Below are positions 1 to 7,455 of a stretch of DNA of 38,135 nt, in pieces; position 1 is the first letter of the stretch; each line of letters opens with the position of its first letter. The notes below the pieces were generated by a model that saw only the letters and a list, made by a program, of their open reading frames with translations, was not told where the DNA came from and did no database searches. Both the position numbers and the translations under genes were made by a program. The stretch is from a virus, in IMG/VR virus record IMGVR_UViG_3300035016_000019, positions 1 through 38,135 of that record; one strand, 5' to 3'.

Positions 1-244
1 TCAGCCGCACGGCGCGCAGCTCGACCGTCTCCTCGACCTCCGACATCGCCCCGAGGTCGCCGACGCCCTCGAAGGTCAACCCGGCCCAGGTGAGCGGGCC
101 GAGCCCGGTCCAGACCCGGAAGGGGCCAGTGGCGAAGTTGAGCTCGCACAGCACCACGGGCGCCACCACCGGCGCGGTGGCCGCGGCGGCGGCTTGCAGA
201 GTGAGGCGCGGCGTCGCCCAGACCGCGCGATCGCCGTCGGTCAC
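1..244 (-). CDS. Phage distal tail/virion protein, N-terminal part (runs off left edge)
   Basis: Only the first 81 codons are in the window. I read the frame by hand: a GTG start at 244-242 overlaps the TGA of the preceding gene by four bases (GTGA), and the frame stays open to the edge. The protein begins MTDGDRAVWATPRL; its middle contains NFATGPFRVWTGLG and TFEGVGDLG, a glycine- and tryptophan-rich beta-type sequence. Comparable proteins lie downstream of the tape measure gene in siphoprophages, so a tail-tip or baseplate-proximal structural role is likely. That role rests on position and general resemblance; I do not recognise a named family with certainty. The competing frame with a stop at 1-3 has no plausible start and an arginine-rich translation, so I discarded it. 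Confidence 0.6.
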   Translation of the reverse strand, partial: MTDGDRAVWATPRLTLQAAAAATAPVVAPVVLCELNFATGPFRVWTGLGPLTWAGLTFEGVGDLGAMSEVEETVELRAVRL

Positions 245-930
245 GGCAGCGCCTCCTCGAAGCGGCAGGTGATGGCGGTGAAGCGGCCGGGCCGGGTCGG
301 ATTGGCAGCCTCGTCGTCGGAGACGAGGCGCATCGGCACGGTGGCGTTCGTCAGCACCAGCGGCTCGCCGATCGGCGCCGCGGCGCGCAGCGGCGGCGCG
401 ACCGGGATGTTGGCGGTGCCCGTGCCGGAGGCGGTCACCCGCTCGGTCGCCATGTAGAGCCGGCCGGCGATGCCGATGTGGTCGCCAGCCCCGACCGCCA
501 CCGCGTTCGGATACCAGCCCTGGGTCTGGATGGAGAGCGCACCCCTTGGCGCGCCGGCGGCGAAGGCCGGCGTGCCGGAGCCGACCACCAGTCCTGTGCC
601 GTCGGTGAAGATCGTCCCGTCGTCAAAGGAGAACGGTCCCGAGGGCACGTCGCCCTGGCTCCTCGGATCACCCGTGCGGTACTCCCGGCGGAAGTCGCGC
701 AGGCGGACGGTGTTCACCGAGCCGGCGAGTGCCGCGAGCAGCCCCTCCAGCACGCCGGCGAGGCGGGCGTTCAGCGGGTCGAAGGTGAGCTCGGCCACCC
801 AGCGCGCGCCCTCGCGGCGGAGCACCTGCGCCTGGCGGGTGACCGGCGAGACGAAGCGGAGCGTGTTGTGCTGCAGATAGAAGATCTGCCGCGAGGGGCG
901 CAGCTCGGCCGGCCAGGCGTATTCGGTCAT
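241..930 (-). CDS. Phage tail-associated structural protein, 229 aa
   Basis: The ATG at 930 lies three bases after the tape measure stop (TGA GGC ATG), so translation is probably coupled. The N-terminus (MTEYAWPAELRPSRQIFYLQ) is followed by a segment about recognising and framing beta-strands, then GLLAALAGSVNTVRLRDF and a long glycine-rich beta-type C-terminal half with no membrane segment or signal peptide. Proteins of this size and style follow tape measure genes in phages of alphaproteobacteria and are annotated as hypothetical structural proteins. Its place between tape measure and tail-tip genes supports a distal tail role. No catalytic motif is visible. Confidence 0.65.
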   Translation of the reverse strand: MTEYAWPAELRPSRQIFYLQHNTLRFVSPVTRQAQVLRREGARWVAELTFDPLNARLAGVLEGLLAALAGSVNTVRLRDFRREYRTGDPRSQGDVPSGPFSFDDGTIFTDGTGLVVGSGTPAFAAGAPRGALSIQTQGWYPNAVAVGAGDHIGIAGRLYMATERVTASGTGTANIPVAPPLRAAAPIGEPLVLTNATVPMRLVSDDEAANPTRPGRFTAITCRFEEALP

Positions 931-933
931 GCC

Positions 934-3102
934 TCACCCCCGAACCGTGTCGTAGGCCGCGCCGCCGCGACGGATCGCATCCAGCGTCATCGCCGAGGCC
1001 TGCCGGGCGATCTGCCCGGACAGCAGCCGCAGCCGCGCCTCCACGCCCGCGTCGGCGCCGCGCGCGTCAATGGCGATGCTGGTGTGGATCGTGGTGCCGC
1101 CTGGGGCGGCGCCGTTCGGCAGCACCGTCCCGCTCTGGCGCGGCACAAACCACTCCGGCCCGCGCTCGCCGACGACGTAGGGTTTTCCTGAGTCGACCGG
1201 TCCGCCCTCGGCGCGGAACAGGCCACCGAGCCAGGAGCCCATGCCGCTGAACATGCTGTCGAGCGAGAAGCCGGACAGCGCGGAGGAGACCGCGTTGCCG
1301 AGCGGCTCGGTGATGGTGCGGCGGGCGATGACGCGGGCGATGTCCTGCAGCAGGCCCTGCATGACCTTCGACAGCCGCTCGCCGCGCACGATCGCGTCCT
1401 CGAAGGCGCTGCTGAAGCTGAGCCCGAGCTCGCGCACCGTATCCGAGGTCCGCTCCGCCCCCTCCGCGATCCGTCGCTCCGCACGCTCGAGGTCCTCCAT
1501 GGCGCGCTCGGCCTCGCGCTGCACCGTGGCGTCCGGCACGGGCCGGCCGATCCGCTCCGAGCGCTGCACCAGGTCGGACAGCCGCTCCAGCCGGCGCCCG
1601 TAGCGCTCGTAGGCGGTCTCGTTGTCGGCGATCAGCCGCTCGCGCTCGCGGAGGATCTCGTTGACCTCGCGCTCGGCGTCCCGCGCCTCCCGCGCCCCCT
1701 CGTTGCTGGCACGCCGTACGGCGGCGACGCGGGGCTCGAGCCGGCGCAGCGCCTCATCGCGCTCCTGAGTGGCCAGGGTCTCGAGGCGGGTGCGTTCGGC
1801 GGCGGTGACGCCACCGGCGGCCTCCGCCTCGCGCAGCCGGCGCAGGCGCTCCTGATACTCGCGCTCAATACGGAAGCGGTCGTCGAGGTCCTTGGTGAGG
1901 TCGAGCACGTCCTGCGCCGTGCGGCGCCGGCGGGCGTCGGCTGCCTGCTGGCCGGCGCGCTCCCCCTCCTCGATGCGGCGCGCCGTCGCGGCCCGCTCAG
2001 CGGCGCCCACCTCCGCGAGCAGACCGAAATACTGCTGCCGCAGTTCCTCCAGGCGCTGCGCCGGATCCACCCCGGCCTGCTGCTGCGCGGCGCCGACCAG
2101 GCCTGGGCGGATGCTGCCGCGCCGGGGCTGCACGCGGAGGCTCGGGCGGCCGTCCGCCTCCGTCTCCAGCCGCCCGATCTGATTCGCCAGCGCCTGCAGT
2201 TGCCGGCGCTGCTCGGCCAGGCGCTCCGTGTCAGTGAGCAGGCCGGCACCCTGGCGGACGCCGTCCAGGGCGCGGGCGGCGCCGGACAGCGCCCGGGCCA
2301 GGCCGTTGGACAGGCCGATGGCGCGGTCAAGCTGGCCGAGGAAGGCGTCCGTCGCCGCCGAGAGTTGGCCCATGGCGCGGCTGAGCGAGAGCGGCGCTTT
2401 GTCGAGCTCGGCCCCGACCCGCTCGGCGGCACGCAGCAGGGCCGGGAACACCCGCTCGGCAGTGAGCTTGCCCTCCGAGCCGAGCTTGCGCAGCTCGCCG
2501 ATCGAGACACCGAGCTCCCGCGCCAAGCCCTCGGCCAGCAGCGGCATGGCTTCGAGCACGGAGCGGAGTTCGTCGCCCTGCAGCACGCCCGAGGCCAGCG
2601 CCTGGGCCAGCTGGAGCGTGGCCGAGGAGATCTCCCCCGTCGAGGCGCCGGAAACGACGGCGACGCGCTGCAGGCCGGCCACCAGCCGGGCCACCTGATC
2701 CGAGGTGGCGCCGATCGCGCGCGCGGCGATCGAGAAGCGCTGGAAGGCGTCGACGCTCTCCGAAACTGCGACGCCCGTCGAGAGCGCGTTCCGGTACAGC
2801 GCCTCGTAAACCGCACCGGCCCGCTCCACCGAGCCGGTGGCGTTCTGCAGGCGGGAGAGGCTCTGGGTGAGCGCGTCGCCGGCCTGGACCAGCGCGCGGG
2901 CGGCGACCGCGACGCCGGCGAGTTGGATGCCGCGGGCGGCGACGTCCAGCAGCTCGAGGGAGCGGGAGGCGCGCTCGGCGCCGCCCTTGATCTGGTCGAG
3001 CGAGCGCTGGCCGCTCTCGCCGACCTCGCGCAGCCCGGCCTTGACCCGGGCAGCGTCGTCCAGCGAGAGGCGCACCGAGACGCGGCGGGTGGCGTCGGCC
3101 AT
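934..3102 (-). CDS. Tail tape measure protein, 722 aa
   Basis: This protein sets tail length and is threaded through the tail tube during siphophage assembly. The open frame extends upstream to 3201, but ATG 3102 (MADATRRVSVRLSLDD) is preferred: it sits one base after the TGA of the frameshifted chaperone frame. Residues 1-60 are charged and helical; about 60-300 carry the alanine-rich tape-measure N-domain, including the GVAVSESVDAFQRFSIAARA stretch. Residues about 300-580 are Arg/Glu-rich coiled coil (RIEREYQERLRRLREAEA). The C-terminus contains GLSFSSAFEDAIVRGERLSK and RAEGGPVDSGKPYVVGERGP, the sequence typical of the end of lambda-type tape measures. At roughly 0.15 nm per residue it would give a tail near 110 nm. 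Confidence 0.93.
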   Translation of the reverse strand: MADATRRVSVRLSLDDAARVKAGLREVGESGQRSLDQIKGGAERASRSLELLDVAARGIQLAGVAVAARALVQAGDALTQSLSRLQNATGSVERAGAVYEALYRNALSTGVAVSESVDAFQRFSIAARAIGATSDQVARLVAGLQRVAVVSGASTGEISSATLQLAQALASGVLQGDELRSVLEAMPLLAEGLARELGVSIGELRKLGSEGKLTAERVFPALLRAAERVGAELDKAPLSLSRAMGQLSAATDAFLGQLDRAIGLSNGLARALSGAARALDGVRQGAGLLTDTERLAEQRRQLQALANQIGRLETEADGRPSLRVQPRRGSIRPGLVGAAQQQAGVDPAQRLEELRQQYFGLLAEVGAAERAATARRIEEGERAGQQAADARRRRTAQDVLDLTKDLDDRFRIEREYQERLRRLREAEAAGGVTAAERTRLETLATQERDEALRRLEPRVAAVRRASNEGAREARDAEREVNEILRERERLIADNETAYERYGRRLERLSDLVQRSERIGRPVPDATVQREAERAMEDLERAERRIAEGAERTSDTVRELGLSFSSAFEDAIVRGERLSKVMQGLLQDIARVIARRTITEPLGNAVSSALSGFSLDSMFSGMGSWLGGLFRAEGGPVDSGKPYVVGERGPEWFVPRQSGTVLPNGAAPGGTTIHTSIAIDARGADAGVEARLRLLSGQIARQASAMTLDAIRRGGAAYDTVRG

Positions 3103-3103
3103 G

Positions 3104-3795
3104 TCAGCTCGTCTCCCCGTCGCGGCAGGCGGTGGCGCCCTCGGCCATGCCGATGCGGATGGCGAGCAGCAGTTCGGCGGCGGCCCAGCCGGACGCACCA
3201 AGCTCGCGCGCCGCTGCCAGCGCTCCGGCGGTGTCGAGCGTCAGGCCGGGCATCGTCGCCTCGGCGCAGGCAGTCCCTGCGGCCCAGCAGGCGTGGCCCT
3301 CAAGGCTCACGGGGGCATGCGCGGCGTAGGGGCACTCAGCGCCGCAGTCGCGCGCGAGTGCCGTGCAGCCGCGGCAGTATTCGGGCCCGCGGCCGAAGTG
3401 CCAGGCGGCGCGGACCCTCAGGCGTTTCCCTCGGCGGCCACCGCGGCGACGGGCGCTGTGGCGCGATCCCAGAAGGCGGCGGCGATGTCGTCGAGGTCCA
3501 TCAGGCGCTCGACCGCCTCGGCAGAGAGCGGCAGTCGATTGCCGGCGGCGTCGCCGATGCCCTCCCAGGCGGTGACGGCATGCCGGGCGAGCGCCTTGAC
3601 CAGAAAGGCGAAGGCCACGCCGCGCGACACGTCGGGGTCGAGGTCCGGGTCGGCGATCCGGATCGCCGCAAGGCGGCGCGACGCCGCGGCCTGCGCCGCA
3701 GCCATGACGGCAGTGGTCACCGGACGGATCTCCACGCGCACGCCGCGCGGGAGGTCGAGCCAGTACGGCTCTACGGGGAGGTCGAGGGTGAGCAT
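3104..3795 (-). CDS. Tail assembly chaperone, -1 frameshift product (gpGT-like), about 230 aa
   Basis: After AAC at 3426-3424 the ribosome can slip back one base and continue in an open frame (RLRVRAAWHFGRG...) to a TGA at 3106-3104, adding about 106 residues to the 124 preceding ones. The downstream frame has no ribosome site or ATG near its beginning, which argues against independent translation. The extension contains six cysteines spaced C-x2-C-x6-C-x3-C and later C-x6-C, suggesting metal binding, then a helical C-terminus (AAELLLAIRIGMAEGA). The tape measure ATG follows one base after its stop. In lambda the equivalent fusion recruits the tape measure protein; I infer the same here. Confidence 0.8.
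3387..3430 (-). promoter_or_regulatory. Programmed -1 ribosomal frameshift signal
   Basis: The slippery heptamer GGGAAAC occupies 3430-3424 and is in the correct register (GA-G GGA AAC GCC TGA), matching the X XXY YYZ rule and differing from the lambda G/T site (GGGAAAG) in the last base only. Ten bases downstream, CCGCGCCG can pair with CGG-C-CGCGG around a ten-base loop (3413-3387), a GC-rich stimulatory stem-loop. The zero-frame stop lies one codon after the heptamer. Confidence 0.82.
3418..3795 (-). CDS. Tail assembly chaperone, short form (lambda gpG-like), 125 aa
   Basis: The gene starts at ATG 3795 behind a strong ribosome site (CCGGAGGAAC, seven bases upstream). It begins MLTLDLPVEPYWLDLPRG and continues with conserved-looking ADPDLDPDVSRGVAFAFLVK and a C-terminal DLDDIAAAFWDRA. 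It lies immediately before the tape measure gene, the invariant place of the tail assembly chaperone pair that wraps the tape measure before tube polymerisation. The frame ends ...EGNA-stop directly after a G GGA AAC slippery heptamer, so it is the abundant unshifted product of a gpG/gpGT-type pair. The family call rests on position, size and the frameshift signal. Confidence 0.85.
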   Translation of the reverse strand: MLTLDLPVEPYWLDLPRGVRVEIRPVTTAVMAAAQAAASRRLAAIRIADPDLDPDVSRGVAFAFLVKALARHAVTAWEGIGDAAGNRLPLSAEAVERLMDLDDIAAAFWDRATAPVAAVAAEGNA

Positions 3796-3945
3796 GTTGT
3801 TCCTCCGGTTGGGCCAAGTGCTAGGTGCGGCTGCGCGTCCGTGCTCGGCCGACTTGCCGCTGTGCTGCCTGCCCGACCTGGGCGCGGCTGTCGGCGGCGG
3901 CGCTGCTGCACGAATCTGAGGGTCAGGCTCCGCGATTCCACGGCC

Positions 3946-3969
3946 GGGCCTGAGCGGCTGCTCAGGTCC
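3946..3969. terminator. GC-rich hairpin downstream of the membrane cassette
   Basis: GGGCCTGAGC and GCTCAGGTCC form a ten-pair stem (one G-U) around the four-base loop GGCT. It lies about 100 bases past the UPF0114 stop and about 150 bases before the tail chaperone start. No clear U-tract follows on the minus strand, so intrinsic termination is uncertain. The rest of 3796-4070 contains the chaperone ribosome site and nothing else I can identify. Confidence 0.4.
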
Positions 3970-4070
3970 CGCGGACGAGCCAGATCAGATGTTCGCGGCG
4001 TCCTGCGTTACACTTCGAACGCGAGTGGATTACGGCCAACCCCGCGCGTCCGCACGAACGCCAGACGGTA

Positions 4071-4589
4071 TCATACCCTTTCGTTCTTCCCGGCGTCGCC
4101 GTGATGCGCGCCGAGGCGGTCCAGGATGCCGAGCAGCACGGCGCCGACCAGGAACACCACGTGGATGACCACCCGCCAGAAGACAGCGGTGTCGTTCTGG
4201 ACGTCCGCCTGGAGGAACACCTGCAGCAGGTGGATCGAGGAGATCGCCACCATGGCCGTCGCCACCTTGATCTTTAGGTTGCCGTGGTCGGTGCGTGAGA
4301 CCCAACGCATCTGCTGCTGGTCGGCCTCGCCCTGCAGCCGGTCCACCAAGCTGTCGTAGGAGGAAAGCGCCACCATCACGACGAGCGAGGCGACCAGGGC
4401 GCTGTCGAGCAAGTGCAGCACGTCAATGAGCAGGTCCGCCTCACTCTTCTCCCACAGCTGCGTAGTCAGTTCCCAGAGCTTGCCCACGAACCGCACTGCG
4501 AAGAGGGCCAAACCCCACACAAGACCTAGGAAGAAGACGATTAGCAGAAAACGGCCGGCGAGGATGGCCTTGGCGAGTGCGGGCAGCAT
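4071..4589 (-). CDS. UPF0114 (YqhA-like) inner-membrane protein, 172 aa
   Basis: This is a small integral membrane protein of the UPF0114 family, whose biochemical role is not established. Hydrophobic segments lie at about residues 12-36 (AGRFLLIVFFLGLVWGLALF), 62-80, 107-127 and 137-156. The family hallmarks are visible: the first helix, LLDSALVASLVVMVALSSYD, and the conserved loop WVSRTDHGNLKIKVA at about 96-110. Length matches the family. The ATG at 4589 has GAGGATC upstream. It follows the K+ channel gene by about 70 bases on the same strand and sits inside the tail gene cluster, between tube and chaperone genes, where no virion protein is expected. I read the pair as a moron-type cargo cassette; GC content looks slightly lower than in the flanking virion genes. 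Confidence 0.88.
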   Translation of the reverse strand: MLPALAKAILAGRFLLIVFFLGLVWGLALFAVRFVGKLWELTTQLWEKSEADLLIDVLHLLDSALVASLVVMVALSSYDSLVDRLQGEADQQQMRWVSRTDHGNLKIKVATAMVAISSIHLLQVFLQADVQNDTAVFWRVVIHVVFLVGAVLLGILDRLGAHHGDAGKNERV

Positions 4590-4661
4590 GGCTGATCCTC
4601 GAAGGGAGTGGTGGGATGTCGTGCATGATGGTCGAGAGTTCCGGTGTTCGGGCGTCCGTCC

Positions 4662-5798
4662 TCACGCATCCTCGCGCATGCGGTCGGCGTCTGCGGCAGC
4701 GCGCGGGTCTCCATCCCCAGTCACCTCGTCCCAGTCGTAGCCGAGACCGCTGGCGAGCCCCCTCAGCGCGCCCTCCCACCGGGAGCGATGTTCCAGGTAG
4801 GCGCTCGCGGCTGCTGCCTCATTGGGGCGCTGAGCGATGCCGACCTTCGCAAGCCGAGAGCGCGTCCGTTCGATTCGGCCCTCAAGGTGCGTGCGTCCAC
4901 AGCCGGGCGACGCTGCGACTGGTGCAGGGGCCGATTCATGCAAGCGAAGCGAGGCGGCGACCTCTCGCATGGCGTGGAAGGCCGTCTCCTCCAACGTAAT
5001 GAGCGCCGGGTGGTCGCAAGCCTCCGAGTAGCGGTCCGGGTCAGGGAAGGCGCGGAGCACCGCGCCGGTCTCCAGAGCGAGGAACAGCATACGCGGCAGC
5101 CCGTCATGCACCTCGATGGGGTGGAAGTACTGCGTCACCGGATGCTCAACATGGCTCTCCAGCACCGCCTGGAGGTCATGAGCGGCCTGCGAAAGCACCT
5201 CGTCGAGCCCGACAAAGCGCCCGTCCATGTGGCGGCGTGCCAGCAGTGCAGCCGCGGCGTCGGGACCGCGCCCGGCTTCGTGAAACAGGGCAAGCGCTGC
5301 GGCTCGCCGCCGCTCCAGCGCGCCGTTGACGGTCAGGAAGTAGGCGACCGTCAGCGGAATGGCGATGAAGCCGGTTCCAGACTGCGCGAGAGCAATCAGG
5401 CGCACCGGCATGGCGCGCGGCACGATGTCGCCATAGCCGAGCGTGGTTAAAGTTACGCCGCTGAAGTAGAGCGCCTGAAGCCAGGGGGGCGCGTCTTCCG
5501 CGCCCTCGTCCACGCGGAAGCCCTCGGGCATCCAGGGCAGGTAAATGAGCGCGAAGCCGAGGCTGAGCAGCCCGACCAGCGAGGCGAGCAAGGTAGGTAG
5601 CAGCAGCGGCCCGACTCGGTTCAGCGCGCGATGCCGCTGGTCCCGTGGAAGCCGGGCAGCGATCGCCAGGGCCGCCCGCCAGGCGCCGCGGCTTAGCGCC
5701 TCGGCAACTGGCCCAGCGCGCGCTCGCGCGTGCAGAACAGTGGCATAGACCTCGTAGGCCGCCAGGATGAGCAGGGCGCATCCCGCGAGGGTCAGCAC
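4662..5798 (-). CDS. Potassium channel (two-helix pore with extended cytoplasmic domain)
   Basis: The selectivity filter TLTTLGYGDIVP (about residues 116-127) follows a pore helix (PPWLQALYFSGV) and lies between transmembrane helices at about 64-88 and 136-158, the Ion_trans_2 fold. A further N-terminal hydrophobic helix (LTLAGCALLILAAYEVY) gives three membrane segments plus a re-entrant loop. Residues about 160-378 form a soluble domain without a recognisable RCK/TrkA nucleotide site. The GTG at 5798 is the first conventional start, but the ribosome site is 25 bases upstream and better placed for CTG at 5819, which would add seven residues. It is the first gene of the cargo pair with UPF0114, inserted between tail genes. 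A role in host membrane potential, superinfection exclusion or lysogen fitness is inference. Confidence 0.88.
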   Translation of the reverse strand: MLTLAGCALLILAAYEVYATVLHARARAGPVAEALSRGAWRAALAIAARLPRDQRHRALNRVGPLLLPTLLASLVGLLSLGFALIYLPWMPEGFRVDEGAEDAPPWLQALYFSGVTLTTLGYGDIVPRAMPVRLIALAQSGTGFIAIPLTVAYFLTVNGALERRRAAALALFHEAGRGPDAAAALLARRHMDGRFVGLDEVLSQAAHDLQAVLESHVEHPVTQYFHPIEVHDGLPRMLFLALETGAVLRAFPDPDRYSEACDHPALITLEETAFHAMREVAASLRLHESAPAPVAASPGCGRTHLEGRIERTRSRLAKVGIAQRPNEAAAASAYLEHRSRWEGALRGLASGLGYDWDEVTGDGDPRAAADADRMREDA

Positions 5799-5822
5799 GG
5801 TGCCGCTGAGCGAGGGCAGAAC

Positions 5823-5830
5823 GCCTCCTT
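5823..5830 (-). promoter_or_regulatory. Strong ribosome site that favours a CTG start for the K+ channel
   Basis: On the minus strand, AAGGAGGC is followed by GTT and then CTG at 5819-5817, in frame with the channel gene. The spacing to CTG is near optimal (about five bases), whereas the GTG at 5798 is about 24 bases away. A CTG start would give MPSLSGT ahead of the first membrane helix. Confidence 0.5.
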
Positions 5831-5991
5831 CCGGCTGAGGTCCTCACGGCTCGGCGGATCCGCCGGAGGTCTATGCTCAGCGGGGAGCTAGAACGAGCTT
5901 CGACAAGGCCCGGTTGCGTCGGCCAAACCGGCGATGCTGCTGCGACATAGCGCTTCCGAATGGAAACGGGTATGGTATCGCGGCATAAGAG

Positions 5992-6020
5992 GCGCCGCTA
6001 CAGCGTGCTGGCTCCGGCGC
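5992..6020. terminator. Possible hairpin after the tail tube gene
   Basis: GCGCCG and CGGCGC pair across a loop that contains a further short CAG/CTG stem, about 40 bases after the tail tube stop. On the minus strand it is followed by a weakly T-rich CTCTTATG. It lies at the upstream edge of the inserted membrane cassette. The remaining leader, 5831-5990, shows no promoter I would defend. Confidence 0.3.
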
Positions 6021-6057
6021 TGATTGGGCCAGCTATCTGCGTGTCCAGTACGTTCCG

Positions 6058-7014
6058 CTACGCATAATCCGCTCCCGCCTGCTGATTCTTGAGCACGGCG
6101 GTCATCATACGCGTCGCCGTGGCGTTGTAGGCGGCGCGGAACTCGAAGCTCGCCTCGACGCCCGCTGGCCCCTCGATCGGGGTCTTCGCGAGCGCGAGGT
6201 AGACCTCGTGCAGCGTGAAGGTGAGGCTGCGGTTGGCGTCGATGGTGAACGCGAAGGCGAACTCCGCCGCGGTCCCGTTCCCCGCCTGGGTCAGCAGCGT
6301 GGTGTCGGCGAAGCGCGCGGTGATCTGGCCGGTGGCGCGGGCGATGCCGGGATCCGCGCCCTCGATCTTGCGGTCGGCACGGATCGTGCGCACCGCCTCC
6401 ACGCTGTTCGAGTAGGCGAGCCGAGCGCCGGTGACCTGCGCTAGCGCGGAGCCGCCGCGGGTGATCGAGCCCTGCGCCTTGTGGAAAGCGGTGTAGGCGA
6501 CGGTGGTCGGTGTGCCGCCCGACGACGAGCCCGCGCGCGTCGAGCCCTGGGCGATCAGCTTGATCGTGGCCGTGGCCGGCCCGGTCGGGCTGAAGTCGAT
6601 CTCCAGCGCGTCCGCCCGCACGCCGGCGCAGATGTCGTAGCTCGGCACGTCGGGATAGCCGATCTCGATCGCCTGGGAGGGCAGCGTCGCCGCGCCGGAG
6701 CCGAAGGTGTGGGTGAAGTTGGGATTGGTGCCGGTGGTGGTGGGCGCACCGAGCAGCAGCCGCAGCCAGTGGCCGGTATTGATCAAGTCCACCGGCACGA
6801 CGACGTCGCCTTCCACGGTGACGGTGTCGAGGAAGGGCGCGGCGGGATCGCGATTGCCGCCAAGGCCGATGACGTCGGCGTCCAGCAGGGGCTGCTCGGC
6901 ACCGAGATTGCAGGAGAGGAAGGGCACCCGGCGCCAGTTGCCGCCGGGCGCGGTGCCGTAGGTGACCTCCGGGATCATGAGCAGGCGCGAGTTCGCGCCA
7001 ATGGCACGGGGCAT
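6058..7014 (-). CDS. Major tail (tube) protein, 318 aa
   Basis: This is the tail tube protein that polymerises as stacked hexamers around the tape measure. The N-terminus (MPRAIGANSRLLMIPEVTYG) is the pattern seen in phage tail tube families, in which an early E-x-T-Y/F-G-T motif precedes a beta-rich body. The rest alternates beta-strands and glycine turns, with CAGVRADALEIDFSPTGPA in the middle and YLALAKTPIEGPAGVEASFE and FRAAYNA near the end. Length is normal for the family. It starts 12 bases past the tail terminator gene's stop and is the last tail gene before the inserted membrane cassette, leaving it about 2.2 kb from its usual neighbour, the chaperone. Confidence 0.85.
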   Translation of the reverse strand: MPRAIGANSRLLMIPEVTYGTAPGGNWRRVPFLSCNLGAEQPLLDADVIGLGGNRDPAAPFLDTVTVEGDVVVPVDLINTGHWLRLLLGAPTTTGTNPNFTHTFGSGAATLPSQAIEIGYPDVPSYDICAGVRADALEIDFSPTGPATATIKLIAQGSTRAGSSSGGTPTTVAYTAFHKAQGSITRGGSALAQVTGARLAYSNSVEAVRTIRADRKIEGADPGIARATGQITARFADTTLLTQAGNGTAAEFAFAFTIDANRSLTFTLHEVYLALAKTPIEGPAGVEASFEFRAAYNATATRMMTAVLKNQQAGADYA

Positions 7015-7026
7015 CGGAAGCTCCTG

Positions 7027-7455
7027 TCAGGCCAGCGACGAGCCGGCCACGGTGAAGGACAGCGTGACGGGGACGGAGGCGGCATGCGCCGCGGCGGCGC
7101 CCTCGGTCTCGGTGTCGTCGAAGGAGGCCGCGCCGGGCTGCGCCCACTCCACCGCTCCGCCGAGGGTGCGGTCGCCGGCAATCGCGGCGGCGATGTCGAC
7201 GAGCAGCGCGTCGAGCAGCGCGCCCGTTGCGGCGACGACCTCGACCTCCGCCCTGTGCTCGACCGCCCAGGCGAGCGGCGAGAGGATCGGCGTCTCCTCC
7301 ACCGTCTCGCCGTCCCGCACCACCACCAGCCCGCCGGGCGGCAGGCGCTGGGGAACGGTCTCGTTGCGGAGGACCTTGGGGGCTGGGTTCCTCCCCACCA
7401 GGGCGGCGCCCAGGCGCGCGTGCAGGGCGGCGAGCGCCGTCTCGCGCGCACTCAC
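7027..7455 (-). CDS. Tail terminator/completion protein (gpU/DUF3168-like), 142 aa
   Basis: The protein starts MSARETALAALHARLGAALV and has the alpha-beta arrangement of small tail terminator proteins, with a HRAEVEVVAATGALLDALLV segment in the middle and a C-terminal SVPVTLSFTVAGSSLA strand. Similar proteins between connector and tube genes are annotated as tail terminators or, misleadingly, acyl-CoA transferases. The ATG overlaps the stop of the preceding gene by four bases. These proteins cap the finished tube and dock it to the head. The call rests mainly on size and gene order. Confidence 0.6.
   Translation of the reverse strand: MSARETALAALHARLGAALVGRNPAPKVLRNETVPQRLPPGGLVVVRDGETVEETPILSPLAWAVEHRAEVEVVAATGALLDALLVDIAAAIAGDRTLGGAVEWAQPGAASFDDTETEGAAAAHAASVPVTLSFTVAGSSLA

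Noticed and set aside
2200-4104. Long plus-strand ORF of 634 codons opposite the tape measure and chaperone genes
   Set aside because: Arg/Gly/Ala-rich translation with no domain pattern; it shadows the well supported minus-strand genes in GC-rich DNA. The same applies to plus ORFs at 6481-8421, 9985-11988, 15066-16577 and 16723-18453.
4071-5830. Membrane cassette as host DNA at a prophage boundary
   Set aside because: Intact tail genes in the correct order lie on both sides, so the genes are inside the phage, not at its edge.
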